Part shown: in pieces, positions 21,859 to 34,028 of the stretch
How positions within the stretch are numbered: position 1 is the stretch's first letter
How the letters are laid out: each line of letters begins with the position of its first letter
DNA from: Cyanophora paradoxa
Lineage: Eukaryota > Glaucocystophyceae > Cyanophorales > Cyanophoraceae
DNA length: 64,000 nt
NCBI GenBank assembly: GCA_004431415.1
Contig: QPMI01000281.1
Coordinates: forward strand, 1-64,000
Reading direction: 5' to 3'
Position numbers and translations under genes: made by a program
The notes under the pieces: generated by a model
Seen by the model: the letters and a program-made list of their open reading frames with translations, nothing else
Databases searched by the model: none
What the model was told of the DNA's origin: nothing

Positions 21859-24644
21859 TCAGCCTTGGCTGAGAAGCAGAATCCCACTGGGCGACTCCAC
21901 ACTCTCCTGGCGCTTGATCTTCAGATCGTGCAGATCGCGAATCTCTCTCTCCAAAGCTGTACTCTTATGCCCATTCTCCAGAAGAATCCGGCGCCGCTCA
22001 TCAGCAGGCATGAAACCTCTGTTCATGTACTCCTCACGGGTTACTCTTCTGTTTCATAAAAAGTTTGTTGTAGTGCGAAAATTAAAAAAATCGGAGAGCA
22101 TACGTAATTTGCCGTGCACGCTCGAAAGGACTCAGCTGATGCACCGATTCGTTCTCCCACTCCCAGTCCAGGCCTTGTGGACAATGAGTTTCAAAGAGGA
22201 GGCCAGATAATGCATAACCTACCGACAGATGGCCCAGTATCATCAGGTACACCTCCACCGCCGCTGAGCGTCCGCCTGTATTCTCGGATCTCAACCTGAC
22301 CAAACCTCGTTTGCTTTGCTCCACCTGCGCTTGATCCACCTGTTGGATGGTTGTCAAGAGATGAGGCGAGAAAAAGAATGAAAAGGAGAACGAGCCAAGC
22401 GATTGACGCCTTTGAATCTGCGACTGCAAGGCTTGCAGCTGCTGCTTGAGATCGGCATTCTCTGACCGCAAGCTATCAATGTCGCCCTTGAATGAGCAGA
22501 TCTGGTCTGCCTGCTGGGATATTCTCTGCACACAGCCCTGTCAGAGTTTAGAGAGTGTTACAATGCCAGAAGGCAAACCTGTTTGAAATCCGCCTGCAAG
22601 CGTGCACTCTCCGCCTGCATGGCCTCAAACTGCATGACAGCAGACTGGCGGGAGTTCTCTTTGTCTTCCATCTCTCTCCGAAGGCGCCTGGCCTCCTCCT
22701 GTCGAGCCTCAAGCTCCCGGCGGAAATTCTCTTGCTGTGAGGACAGTAAGCAAAAAGTTGCCCGAGAGAGAAGCGATCATACCCTCGCAGCAGCAACTCT
22801 GCGGATTCCATCAATGAAGATGCGCTCATATTCATCCAGTTGTGTATTTGACAGGCCAGTGAGTGGAATGGTCCCGTTCAAACGACCAAGCTCATCCTGA
22901 AGATATTCATCAACAGGGCATAGAAGAGAGACCAAATGATGGGGTATTTTACCTGCAGCTGCCTGTCTGCTGTCATGGCAATACGGCGCTCAGATTCTAC
23001 AGAGTCGTCCGCCTGGCGAGATCGGGATGAAACAGCAGGATTCGCAGACGATGGCGGCTGCAGAGCTGCATCGAGGTACGAGCACTCCAAGGACCACATC
23101 GTCTCCAGGTATGCCTTGCCATCGTAGCCGCCAAGAATCAGAACCTGGCCATTCACTGCAGTTGAAGAATGTTTGCAAAGGGTAGTTGGCGCGACTCCCG
23201 CCAGCACCCACTTGTTTTGACCTACGGAGAAACAACTTTGAGCGATGTGGTCGAGTGCATGGACCTCAACCCTCGCACTGCAATCAAAGAGCCAGCAATC
23301 GTCGTAGAAGTTTGTGCCATCAAAGCCACCGAAAACGACAAGGGTATAGTTCCACAGCACACAAGTGTGGTAGGCTCGCGCCGCAGGGCCCTCTCCTGAC
23401 GCCTGGCCGACCTTGCGGATTGGGGTCGCCGGGAAAGAGCTACCAGGATTGCAATCCACTTTGGACCAGCGGAGGGTTGCTATACGGGGGACTGAGAAAT
23501 GTAAAAATAGACTAGATCGTGAGAGGCTGCACGCACCAACGTCCAAGCAGTTGATGTCATCAAAGAAGTGATCACCAGCACGACCACCGAACAGGTAGAG
23601 CTTCCCTCCGTTCAAAGTGGCTGAATGATAGGCCCTGGGTGCTGGACAGTCCCCTGCAAGGTTCGCACGTGTCCAGCTGCCAGAAACTGGACGAAATCAA
23701 ATAAAGCCAGGCGACTAATCGATCCTTAGTTCATACCAAGATCAAGAAACCAGACATCATTGAAGTACTCTGTCTTTGCGCAGCCTCCGAAGACGAGCAG
23801 CTTATTATCGCCGATGAGAGTGGCCGTATGCGCGTAGCGAGGAGCAGGGTGTGGCCCGGAAGTCGCCAGCCGGGTCCAATTCATGGAAACTGAGCTTGCG
23901 TCAGCCTGAGGGCGCAGCGGCATCCAGGCAGGACAACCAGAAACGAACGAGTATCAAGAATCCAGCAATCGTCAAACCAGTGTGAACCATCGAAACCACC
24001 GAAGATAACGATCTTCGACCCGCAGGCTGTTGCAGAGTGCGCGTACCGAGCAGGTGGCGGGCCCCCGGTGACGGACGGCAGCGACCAGGTGTTCAGCGCT
24101 AGCAGAAAGTTAAGAAGGCATTCGAGAATGCCCCAGAGCCTACAGTGGCTCACCGAGATCGAGCTGGATGAGGTCGTTGAAGATCTTCGGAAAAGAGCCG
24201 CCGCCGAACACGAAAAGCTTCTGCCGGCCGCCGTGGCTGATCACGGTGGCGGTGTGGCCCCCACGCTCCCCCATTGGAGGTCCAGCCAGCGAAGGAGTGC
24301 CCCACGGGAGCTGCTGCGCGCCTGCCGCCGCAAACCCTGAGTTTCCAGCCCCAAAACCAGCGGCACGCGCGCGGCGCACTCAGCGAGGCCTTAATCTTTC
24401 CATTGTCTTTCTTCCTCAAGCTGTCTCGACCCGTAGCGCTGCCCCCGTGGGTCTTTGGGGTTACAATCTCGCTGTCGGACGCACTGCCGCTGCCGCCAGC
24501 ACGAGGACGGTACGGCTTGGCCCCCTCGAGGCTATCCCGTTTCTTTGCCGGCTGCTGCTGGGCGGCCAACGCGGAGGATACCAGCGGCGTAACCTGGCGG
24601 AACAGCTTCGTAGGCGCCGCCGCATTTTGGGGCTGTAGCCGCAT
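21859..24644 (-). CDS. Kelch-repeat protein with C-terminal coiled coil
   Basis: Predicted cytoplasmic scaffold. A basic, Ser-rich N-terminus (MRLQPQNAAAPTKLF) leads into about six kelch units forming a probable beta-propeller: GGHTATVISH/KLFVFGGG, ARYAHSATACGSKIVIFGG, APRYAHTATLIGDNKLLVFGG, PRAYHSATLNGGKLYLFGG, ARAYHTCVLWNYTLVVFGG and SSTAVNGQVLILGGYDGKA. Next comes a Ser-rich linker and a heptad-rich region (NFRRELEARQEEARRLRREM, ISQQADQICSFKGDIDSL, LKQQLQALQSQIQRRQ) ending in LLLSQG and TGA at 21859-21861. Propeller plus coiled coil recalls fungal Tea1-type polarity factors and plant kelch/ACBP proteins, but I cannot assign an orthologue. It is divergent from TGS1. Confidence 0.8.
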
Positions 24645-24855
24645 TCTGACGGCTCTAAGCTTTGTCGGCTGCGCTCCTGGGCCAAGCGGCTTCGCTTTAA
24701 GCTAACGGGTCGGTCCGGATGAAGCTCAAGAGGGGCAACGGCTCTCAGGCTCGACTGTACCCCCCGAGCGTCGGGGTACGATGGTCGTCCGCTGCCTCCG
24801 TGTCTACAGCTAGCAGCGACGACGCGGTCACGTACGCTGCGAAGTGCATGTTTCT
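24645..24855. promoter_or_regulatory. Divergent promoter region (kelch gene / TGS1)
   Basis: About 211 bp separate the two divergent starts. An upstream ATG at 24719 opens a frame on the plus strand that stops after about 50 codons; it could be an upstream ORF or an alternative first exon of TGS1. Confidence 0.4.
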
Positions 24856-27249
<2,394 letters not shown>

Positions 27250-27471
27250 CTCGAAGGGACGTCAATCAGCTTTGTTTGATGTACGTCACTAATACTAGTA
27301 ATATAGAGAGAGAGCAAGCAAAAGACAATATATCCACTTTTGACAGAGACTTCGGGGTACAAGAAAATACGTCGAATCTGACGACCGTCTGGGCACGGAA
27401 GGCGCGCGCCTCGGAGTGATCTGCGAACGCGCCGTCGGCGTGATCTGAATCTCCGCACCCAGCTGGAGCTC
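27250..27471. other. Intergenic space between TGS1 and RF1
   Basis: A 222 bp gap with a short GA-repeat near 27303-27313. It must hold the TGS1 3' end and the RF1 promoter, as both genes run in the same direction. Confidence 0.5.
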
Positions 27472-29200
27472 ATGTTCTGCGCGGGGATCCTGCCGCGCGG
27501 CAGCGGCGTCGCCAGCGGCGCGGCGCTTAGCCTCCCGGTAGATGCGCGCGCGAGGAGCTATCAGCGCGCGCCGGCAGCAAGCGCCTTTCTTGGCCAGGCC
27601 GTCCGGGCAAAAACGTTCCTGCACACGCCCCAGCGGATCGTGCGCTTCGTCGGACCAGTATGTGCGGCGGACGAATTCATGATTAAAAAGTCAGTTCCAG
27701 TTTGCTCGTTTGAGCCACGTGCCTCGCTGAGCGGCGCACAGGCTGCAGTCGATCGAAAAGAACTTCGACGAGCTCACGCGCCGGCTCGGAGATCCTGAGC
27801 TTGCATCCAACCCCGATGAGCTCATGCGCGTCGCTCGAGCTCGGTCTGAGCTTGAAGAGGTTGTCACTGCCTTCAACCGCTACAAGGAGGTCCAAACTCG
27901 TGCGTGGGTTCCGCCGCTTTCGCGGCCCGCATTCCTCAGCTGATTTTCCGCGCTCGCAGAAATCGAGGATGCTAAAGTTCTCATCGAGGAGAGCGGCGGC
28001 GATCGTGATCTCGTGGCGATGGCAAAGGAAGAATTGTCCATGCTCGAGGACGAGCTGGTGGGTCACGTTACCAGGCCACAAGCCAGGTTGATTGTGCTTA
28101 TAATCCCCGGACAGGTCCAGCTCGAGAAGGATGTGAAGCTCATGCTGCTTCCAAAGGACCCGCTTGATGAGAAGAATGTTCTCCTCGAAATCCGTGCTGG
28201 AACAGGAGGTGATGAGGCCAGCATTTGGGCTGGAGACCTTGTTCGGCTCTACACGAAATATGCAGAGACGCAGAGCTGGAAGGTTAAGCTGGTATCAGAG
28301 TCGGAAGGCGAGCATGGGGGTTACAAAGAGTGCATTCTGGAAGTCCAGGGCGAAAAGGTCATAAGCTAGTGAGCTCCAAAAATCGCTTAAAGCACTAAAT
28401 ACATGTTGCAGGTTTACAGCAAGCTTAAGTGGGAGGCTGGCGTCCACAGGGTTCAGCGTGTGCCTGCAACGGAGTCGCAGGGTCGGGTTCACACAAGCAC
28501 AGCAACAGTTGCAATCATGCCGTTCGTTGATGAGGTGTGAGAATCTTCTTTGAATTCAACTGGATCACTCTTCCCCCTCGTGTGCTTATTGCTCCGTGGG
28601 CAGGTCGATGTGCATATCGATCCAAAGGATATAGAGTTGAAGACAGCGCGGTCAGGGGGTTCTGGTGGGCAGAACGTGAACAAAGTCGAAACAGCCGTCG
28701 ATCTTATTCACAAGCCCACCGGCATCCGCATTTTCTGCACACAGGTAACCCGTGTTCTGGCGGAAACCCTGCAGCTGCCTTTGAACTCGAGAGCAGGAGC
28801 GGTCTCAGTTGCAAAATCGTGCGCGGGCAATGGAAATTCTGCGGGCTAAGCTTTTCGAGATCAAGCTTCAAGAGCAGCAGGCCGAAGTTCGTTCTCTGAG
28901 GCAGTCGCAAGTGGGCACTGGTGCCCGTTCGGAGAAGATCCGAACTTACAACTACAAGGACAACCGTGCCTCTGATCATCGCATCAACCAGAACTTCTCG
29001 CTGCAGCAGTTCCTTGATGGTGCAGGTCCTGCATTTTTTGAAGTCATATTTATATTAACACAACCACAGGCGATATTGATGATGCTATTCAATCAATGAT
29101 TCTCCGTGACCAAGAGGAGCGCCTTGCGGTACTTTCCCCACCTCGCAGAATGACGTTGGTTCTGACGTCGTTATGCCAGGCACTTGCCGCGTCAGTCTAA
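27472..29200 (+). CDS. prfA: Organellar peptide chain release factor 1
   Basis: Terminates translation at UAA/UAG. It has the RF1-type codon-recognition PAT tripeptide within [18 protein letters not shown] and the catalytic GGQ in [18 protein letters not shown]. Other conserved blocks are [42 protein letters not shown]-type sequence as [19 protein letters not shown], and [20 protein letters not shown] basic N-terminal extension of about 70 residues ([16 protein letters not shown]...) is an organelle presequence with Phe at position 2, which favours the plastid; mitochondrion is possible. The last coding exon reads on for about 20 codons after EERLA, into sequence homologous to a copy at 43768. 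The frame from the last acceptor to TAA at 29198-29200 is open. Confidence 0.9.
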
Positions 29201-29499
29201 AGATTGGGAGTGGTTTTCCCCCCTTCCATGAGATGCTGGCAACGATCTCGTAGCTAGATTAGGATCGGTAGGCAATTTTCAAACTCCGAGAGGATCAAGG
29301 GCCCCGAGTCGTAGGGTTCCCACCACTGCCCAAGACACGATCATCCACTGTGCAGGCACTATAGCTAATGTTTGAGGGGACTCAGGGCCCGGTCCAGCGG
29401 GCGGCCAGCTTGATGCTGGACTGAGCCCGCGGCACGTTGCTGCACGTTGCTCTCTGTGTTTTAGGACATCCCGAGATGCATGTAAAGAGACTCACACAG
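29201..29499. repeat. Intergenic member of the dispersed repeat family (RF1 3' flank)
   Basis: The segment from inside the RF1 last exon to about 29425 aligns over roughly 400 bp with 43768-44230 (shared CTTCCATGAGATGCTGGCAA, GTAGCTAGATTAG and GCACTATAGCTA). The distal part (about 29300-29420) also resembles 48565-48720. RF1 and YbaB converge here. Confidence 0.75.
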
Positions 29500-30189
29500 T
29501 CAAGAGCTAGGGGTCTCCCCGAGGTTCTGCTGCATGGACGCGAGGCTGCCCATAAGCGCATTCTTCATGGCCTCCTGAGACCGGTTGTATGCATCCTTCC
29601 ACGCCTCCTCGAGGGCAGCAGACAGGGCCTCCGCGCCGAGTGCGACAGCCTCGTCGTCAACAGAGACAGAGATCGGCTGAGACTTGCCGTCGACTGCAAA
29701 GGAATATCAAGCTTAGCTCTCTGATGAAGGCAGCGCAGCGAAGAAGTTTCGCACCGGTGACTTTGACGTGGCCATCAGCAGCCTCGCCAGTAATGCGCTC
29801 CTCGCCGAGCTTCGCCTGCAGAGCAGCAGCCTGCGCCATTCTCAGCGGCTAGGTCTACGAAAGCGCGCAACTGAAAAACACGCACGTTCTTCTGTGCCTC
29901 CTGCATCGCCTTCATCATGTTCGCCATGCCGCTGCGATCGAGTTTAGATATTTTGGCGCCCCGGGAGGGAAGCAGCCCGATCTTCGCACCCAAGGCCGCC
30001 GAAGCCACCGCCCTCCTTGTTGCCGCCGCCGAAGAGGCCAGCGACCGGGGCCTCATAGGCGAACCGCGATGGCGCCTCGGGGGCCGCGCGCCGGATGGAA
30101 GCAATACGCTCCCGGCTAACGAACGAGCTGTTGAGCGCGAGCGCCTGCTTAGCGCCTGAGGCAAGCGGGACGGGGCAGACGAAGGCCAT
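29500..30189 (-). CDS. YbaB/EbfC nucleoid-associated protein, plastid-targeted
   Basis: Small DNA-binding protein of bacterial origin; plant homologues (STIC2) are in the chloroplast stroma. Four exons give a presequence starting MAFVCPVPLASGAKQALAL, a Gly-rich stretch (GLFGGGNKEGGGFGG), then GMANMMKAMQEAQKN, AAALQAKLGEERITGEAADG, HVKVT, VDGKSQPISVSVDDEAVALG and an Ala/Met-rich helix ending NLGETPSS. The core matches YbaB helix-strand-helix order. The early Phe with no hydrophobic signal peptide is the pattern of glaucophyte transit peptides. The stop is TGA at 29500-29502. Confidence 0.88.
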
Positions 30190-30440
30190 TGTTTCTAGTA
30201 CCCGTCGAGGGGGGTGGGGCGTCTCTTGTTCTTGCATACGTCTAGATACGAATGCATAGGAAAATGCATTTGCATACGTCTAGATCGATATCTAGATCCG
30301 CGGCCGATATCGATCGTACTGCTCCCCGGGTCATTGCTCCATTTTCAAAGTTGACAAGAAATTGATTAAAAGAATTCGAATTGAGAAGACTTCGATTTGA
30401 GTTGCTGCTGGACAGTATGCAGGAGAATAGCGAAACCCTA

Positions 30441-33400
30441 TTAGCTGGAAAGGGAGCGAATCTTGCTCTCAAGAGCATCGAGCTCCTCCAGTGTGTTGGC
30501 CCCCTCCACCTTCCAGAGGCTTTCGGCAGGCACTTGGAAGCCCTCCACAATCTTGCCAGCAGCTACAAGTTGTGAGACGAAATCTGTCGCGTAGTACTCG
30601 TATGCGACAGGATCCTCCTTTGTTTGCGTGGGAGAGATGGATGCCAAGGCCTCCAGATAGTCGCCAGCTCGGACCATCACAATGCCAGAGTTGAACTCGC
30701 CAATCGAACGCAGCTGCTCCTTCTTGAAATGAGAGCCATCTGCATAGGTGCGTTCCTCACCATCATCCATCTTCTCAATGACCTTGCGCTCCACAATGTC
30801 AATCACAGTACCGCCCGTGCCACGAACAATGCGTCCGTAGAAACCAGCATCAGGAAGAACGCCAGTGACAATAAGGCCGCTGTACTTTTCTCCATAGCGA
30901 GCCTTGTTGGCAGAGTGAGCAGTGATGATCTGTTTGATGAGAGCTGCATCGACGCCAGGGTTGTCGGCGTACAGGACGAGGACATCTCCCTCAAAGGCAC
31001 CAAGGCCCTGAAGTGCCAGGAAGACAGCATGGCCTGTCCCAAGGCGCTCCTGCTGCAGGACATACGTGTGGCCATCCACACCGAGAGTCTTGGTAACCAG
31101 ATCACTGGCAAAGCCCACGACGACAATAGAGTCCAGGCCGACTTCTGCAACAGCAGAAAGGGGCTTCTCTGCCATTGGTCGCCCCAGGAATGGGTAGATG
31201 ACCTTCGGCGTGTCGGCCTTGAACCGAGAGCCTTGCCCAGCTGCAAGCATAACAGAAACCATGCCATTCTGATTGGCAGCCTCGACATTGAATGGCCGCC
31301 CAGAAGGGGGAACGATTCCAGAGGCGACGACAAGTTCAGACAGACTCATCTTGGCAACGTCCTTCGTAGAGGGGAAGGGGGCCGGACGGGGCCCAATACC
31401 AGCACAGATATCGTAGACAGCACCAGACACCTCGTAAGCAAGGGCCTTCGCCTGCTCCTTCGTAGGTGCCTCCGCGAAAACACGAATAATGTCCTCTGTG
31501 CCTGATGCACGTGCAAACGAACGACCACCAGAGTACTTTTTCACTATGGTATCGATCGCATCTTGCAAACCAGGCGGATCTGGTTGCAAAAAAGTGTTTG
31601 TTTTTGAAACCCAGCATGGGAAGGCAACGAAGACTTACTAACTGCGCGGGTCTCGATCTCGTTTGTAGTAAGGACGTAGCGGTCTGCCACCTTGACCTTC
31701 AGGAGAAGGGATGGCATGTCCTTGTAAATGGCATCCCAGTCGGAGGCAGACCAACCGTTGTGGGCCAGAACAGCTTCCACAAGGAGCAGGTCGGAGATAG
31801 CATCGCCAACTGCTTGGTTCATTAGATCGTGGATGCCGACCAGAGTCTCAAAAGCATGCTGGGCGTCCGAGTTCCTAAGGCTTTGGTCAGGATTCAAAAG
31901 TCTTTATCAGGAGAAATCATGCTCGCAAACAACGCACCCCGCCTGCTTTGCTGCAGCCTGCTTGATCTTCTCGATCGCAGAGTTCTGGAACAGAACAGTC
32001 CCATGTCCATTAGATTCGAAATAGAGGCCAATGTCGAAAGACACGGCCCGATGGTGCAAGTGCCGAACACCTGCAGCTGCAGTGAACCAAAGACAGCATT
32101 GTGCTACAGGCAGACAGAGCAAACCAGTGGGTGACCAGTTGACAGGCACGTTTAGGTGCTTCGTGATGTACTTGGTGGACGAGCCGTTGGCATACGCTGT
32201 CTGCACAACACCGATGGAGACCTCGTCGGCGCAACCGAGCCTTCGGAGCTGATCGATAATGAACTTCGTGTAGAGGCACATTATCTTGTCGCCATCAAGA
32301 AGATGGAATTTGCCGTCATCGTCTACGTGGCCAAACACTACACGATCAACGTCTCCATCGATGCTGGCCATGCGACGACCCTTGTCGATCGCGCCATCGA
32401 AGCCACGGGGCAACCGCTTGTTGACATTGACGTAGTCCGCCCCCACCTCGTAGTTGACCATAGCGCCATCCCCACAATTCCGAACCTCGACCTTCAGCAC
32501 GTCGGCGATCTCCTTGGCAAGTCGGGATATCTTAACGCCTCCGACGCCATTTGCGCAGTCGATCACAAGGCTGTTCTCCCAGTGATCTTGGCTAGCGGAT
32601 GGCCGCAGAGAGATGAGGCGCTTGAATGCCGACGCGAGCTTGGAATAATAGTCATCCTCGTTGAAGATCTTCCCACCGTTGAGGTTGGTCTCTTGAACGA
32701 TGAGGTGCAGCTGGGGGGTCGTGAGCTGCTCAAAGGACACAGCCTTGGCGGACGTGAGCTCTACGCCAGCACGGACGAGCTCGAGGAAGTGAGCGCCCGT
32801 GGTGCGGTTGTCGCGAGCGAGAAAGACAGTAGAGGGGGCTAGAAGGTCGAGGTTCAGCTCGGCTGCGACACGCCGAAGCGTATCAGGTAGCGCATCGTTC
32901 TCCGCGTTGCAGATCGCTGTGGCGACGCTCTCCCAGGACGACTCCAACATCTCGCCCGAAACGTCGATGAGCTTAGCTCCGTTGTCACCTGTGGTGGGGT
33001 TCGAACGCAAGGCGCGTGGCACGGGTGGATCTGGAGCTCACATGCGGGGTTGTGCGAAGCAGTGATCATAACGCCAGTCACCTTGCCGCCGCTCTTCTTC
33101 GACCGTCTACGGCACAGAAATGAAAGAGTTAGCGCAGAGCGCCCCGCGCGTGCCGAAGCGAGGGTTGCGCACAGAGCGGCAACGATGCCAAGCCGGAACA
33201 TGACGGGCTCCAGATCGTCGGCATGCCCGCGGAAGCCGATGGTTCCATAGCGGAACTGCTTGCCCTCAGGCTTCGGATACTTCTTCGCTGCTTCGAGAAC
33301 CGCGTCCATCATGCGCGCCAGCTGCTCCTCGTCTCCGGGGGTGCGTGCCGCGGTCGTGAGCGCGGCCGAAGGTGTCGGTTGGGATGCAGAGCTGGTCGCA

Positions 33401-33695
33401 AACTGCCGCGCCGCTACGTAACGCGCCGGCGCCGGGCGCGGGCTGCTGAATCCGAAGGATGCGGCCCGCTGCCTGCGCGCGCTGTCGGCACCAGAGTTGA
33501 GGCCAGCCGCGGCGCGCGGCGCTTACCGGAAGAGCCGAGCGACGGCTGGCTGAGAGGACCTGCGCCCAAGCGCGCTCAGCGCGCAGCGAAGTGTGGAACG
33601 GTGCAGCGCCAGCCGCACCGGAGCGAGGATCGGATCACGTTGGACGGGGCTTCTTTGCGTGCTGCAACGGGATGCAGCAACGAGACGAAGGGCAT
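30441..33695 (-). CDS. Fused PGM3-type GlcNAc-phosphate mutase and GlmU-type UDP-GlcNAc pyrophosphorylase
   Basis: Predicted bifunctional enzyme: GlcNAc-6-P to GlcNAc-1-P, then UTP-dependent formation of UDP-GlcNAc. The first half is eukaryotic PGM3/AGM1: FRYGTIGFRGHADDLEP, the phosphoserine loop VMITASHNP, DNGAKLIDVSGEML, the metal loop DGDVDRVVF, FESNGHGTVLF, NQAVGDAISDLLLVEAVLA and the phosphate-binding SFARASGTEDIIRVFAEA. In the same exon, after a linker of about 45 residues, comes a GlmU-type uridylyltransferase: MLAAGQGSRF, DTPKVIYPFLGRPM, QQERLGTGHAV, VLYADNPG, GFYGRIVRG and EFNSGIVMVRAGDYL. It ends before any left-handed beta-helix acetyltransferase. Two upstream exons join in phase to give an Arg/Ser/Ala-rich presequence starting MPFVSLLHPVAARKEA, so an organelle (probably plastid) is the likely site. 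The presequence is my splice prediction and needs transcript support. Confidence 0.88.
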
Positions 33696-34028
33696 CGAAT
33701 CGAAAACCGGTTCCCGCCGCGTGAATCCGACGAACTGCCCCCCCTTTGCCTTCTTCCCCCCCTTCCCCCCCCCCCCCCCCCCCGCCTTTTGTATTTGGTC
33801 AATTGGAAGGCCTCTCCGGGTACGTAGTTCTGCAACGACCGGGCAGCAAATTCGAAATCGTTTCCCTGAAGCGCGGCCCCCGGCCCTCACAGCGTCTAAA
33901 TAGCATTCGTAGCGCCCGACGCCGGCTTCCAGTCCGGCCCCAAGGCACTCCTAGTTAGCTAAGCGCCACGGCCGCGGGGGCAGTTAGCTAAGCGCGACGG
34001 CCGCGGGGGCAAACATTCGGCCGGCCAA
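33696..34028. promoter_or_regulatory. Divergent promoter region with a poly-C tract
   Basis: This 333 bp region lies between the divergent fusion enzyme and the CM1 coiled-coil gene. It contains a 19-base C run (33765-33783) preceded by shorter C runs, and a doubled AGTTAGCTAAGCGC(C/G)ACGG at about 33953-34002. Confidence 0.5.
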
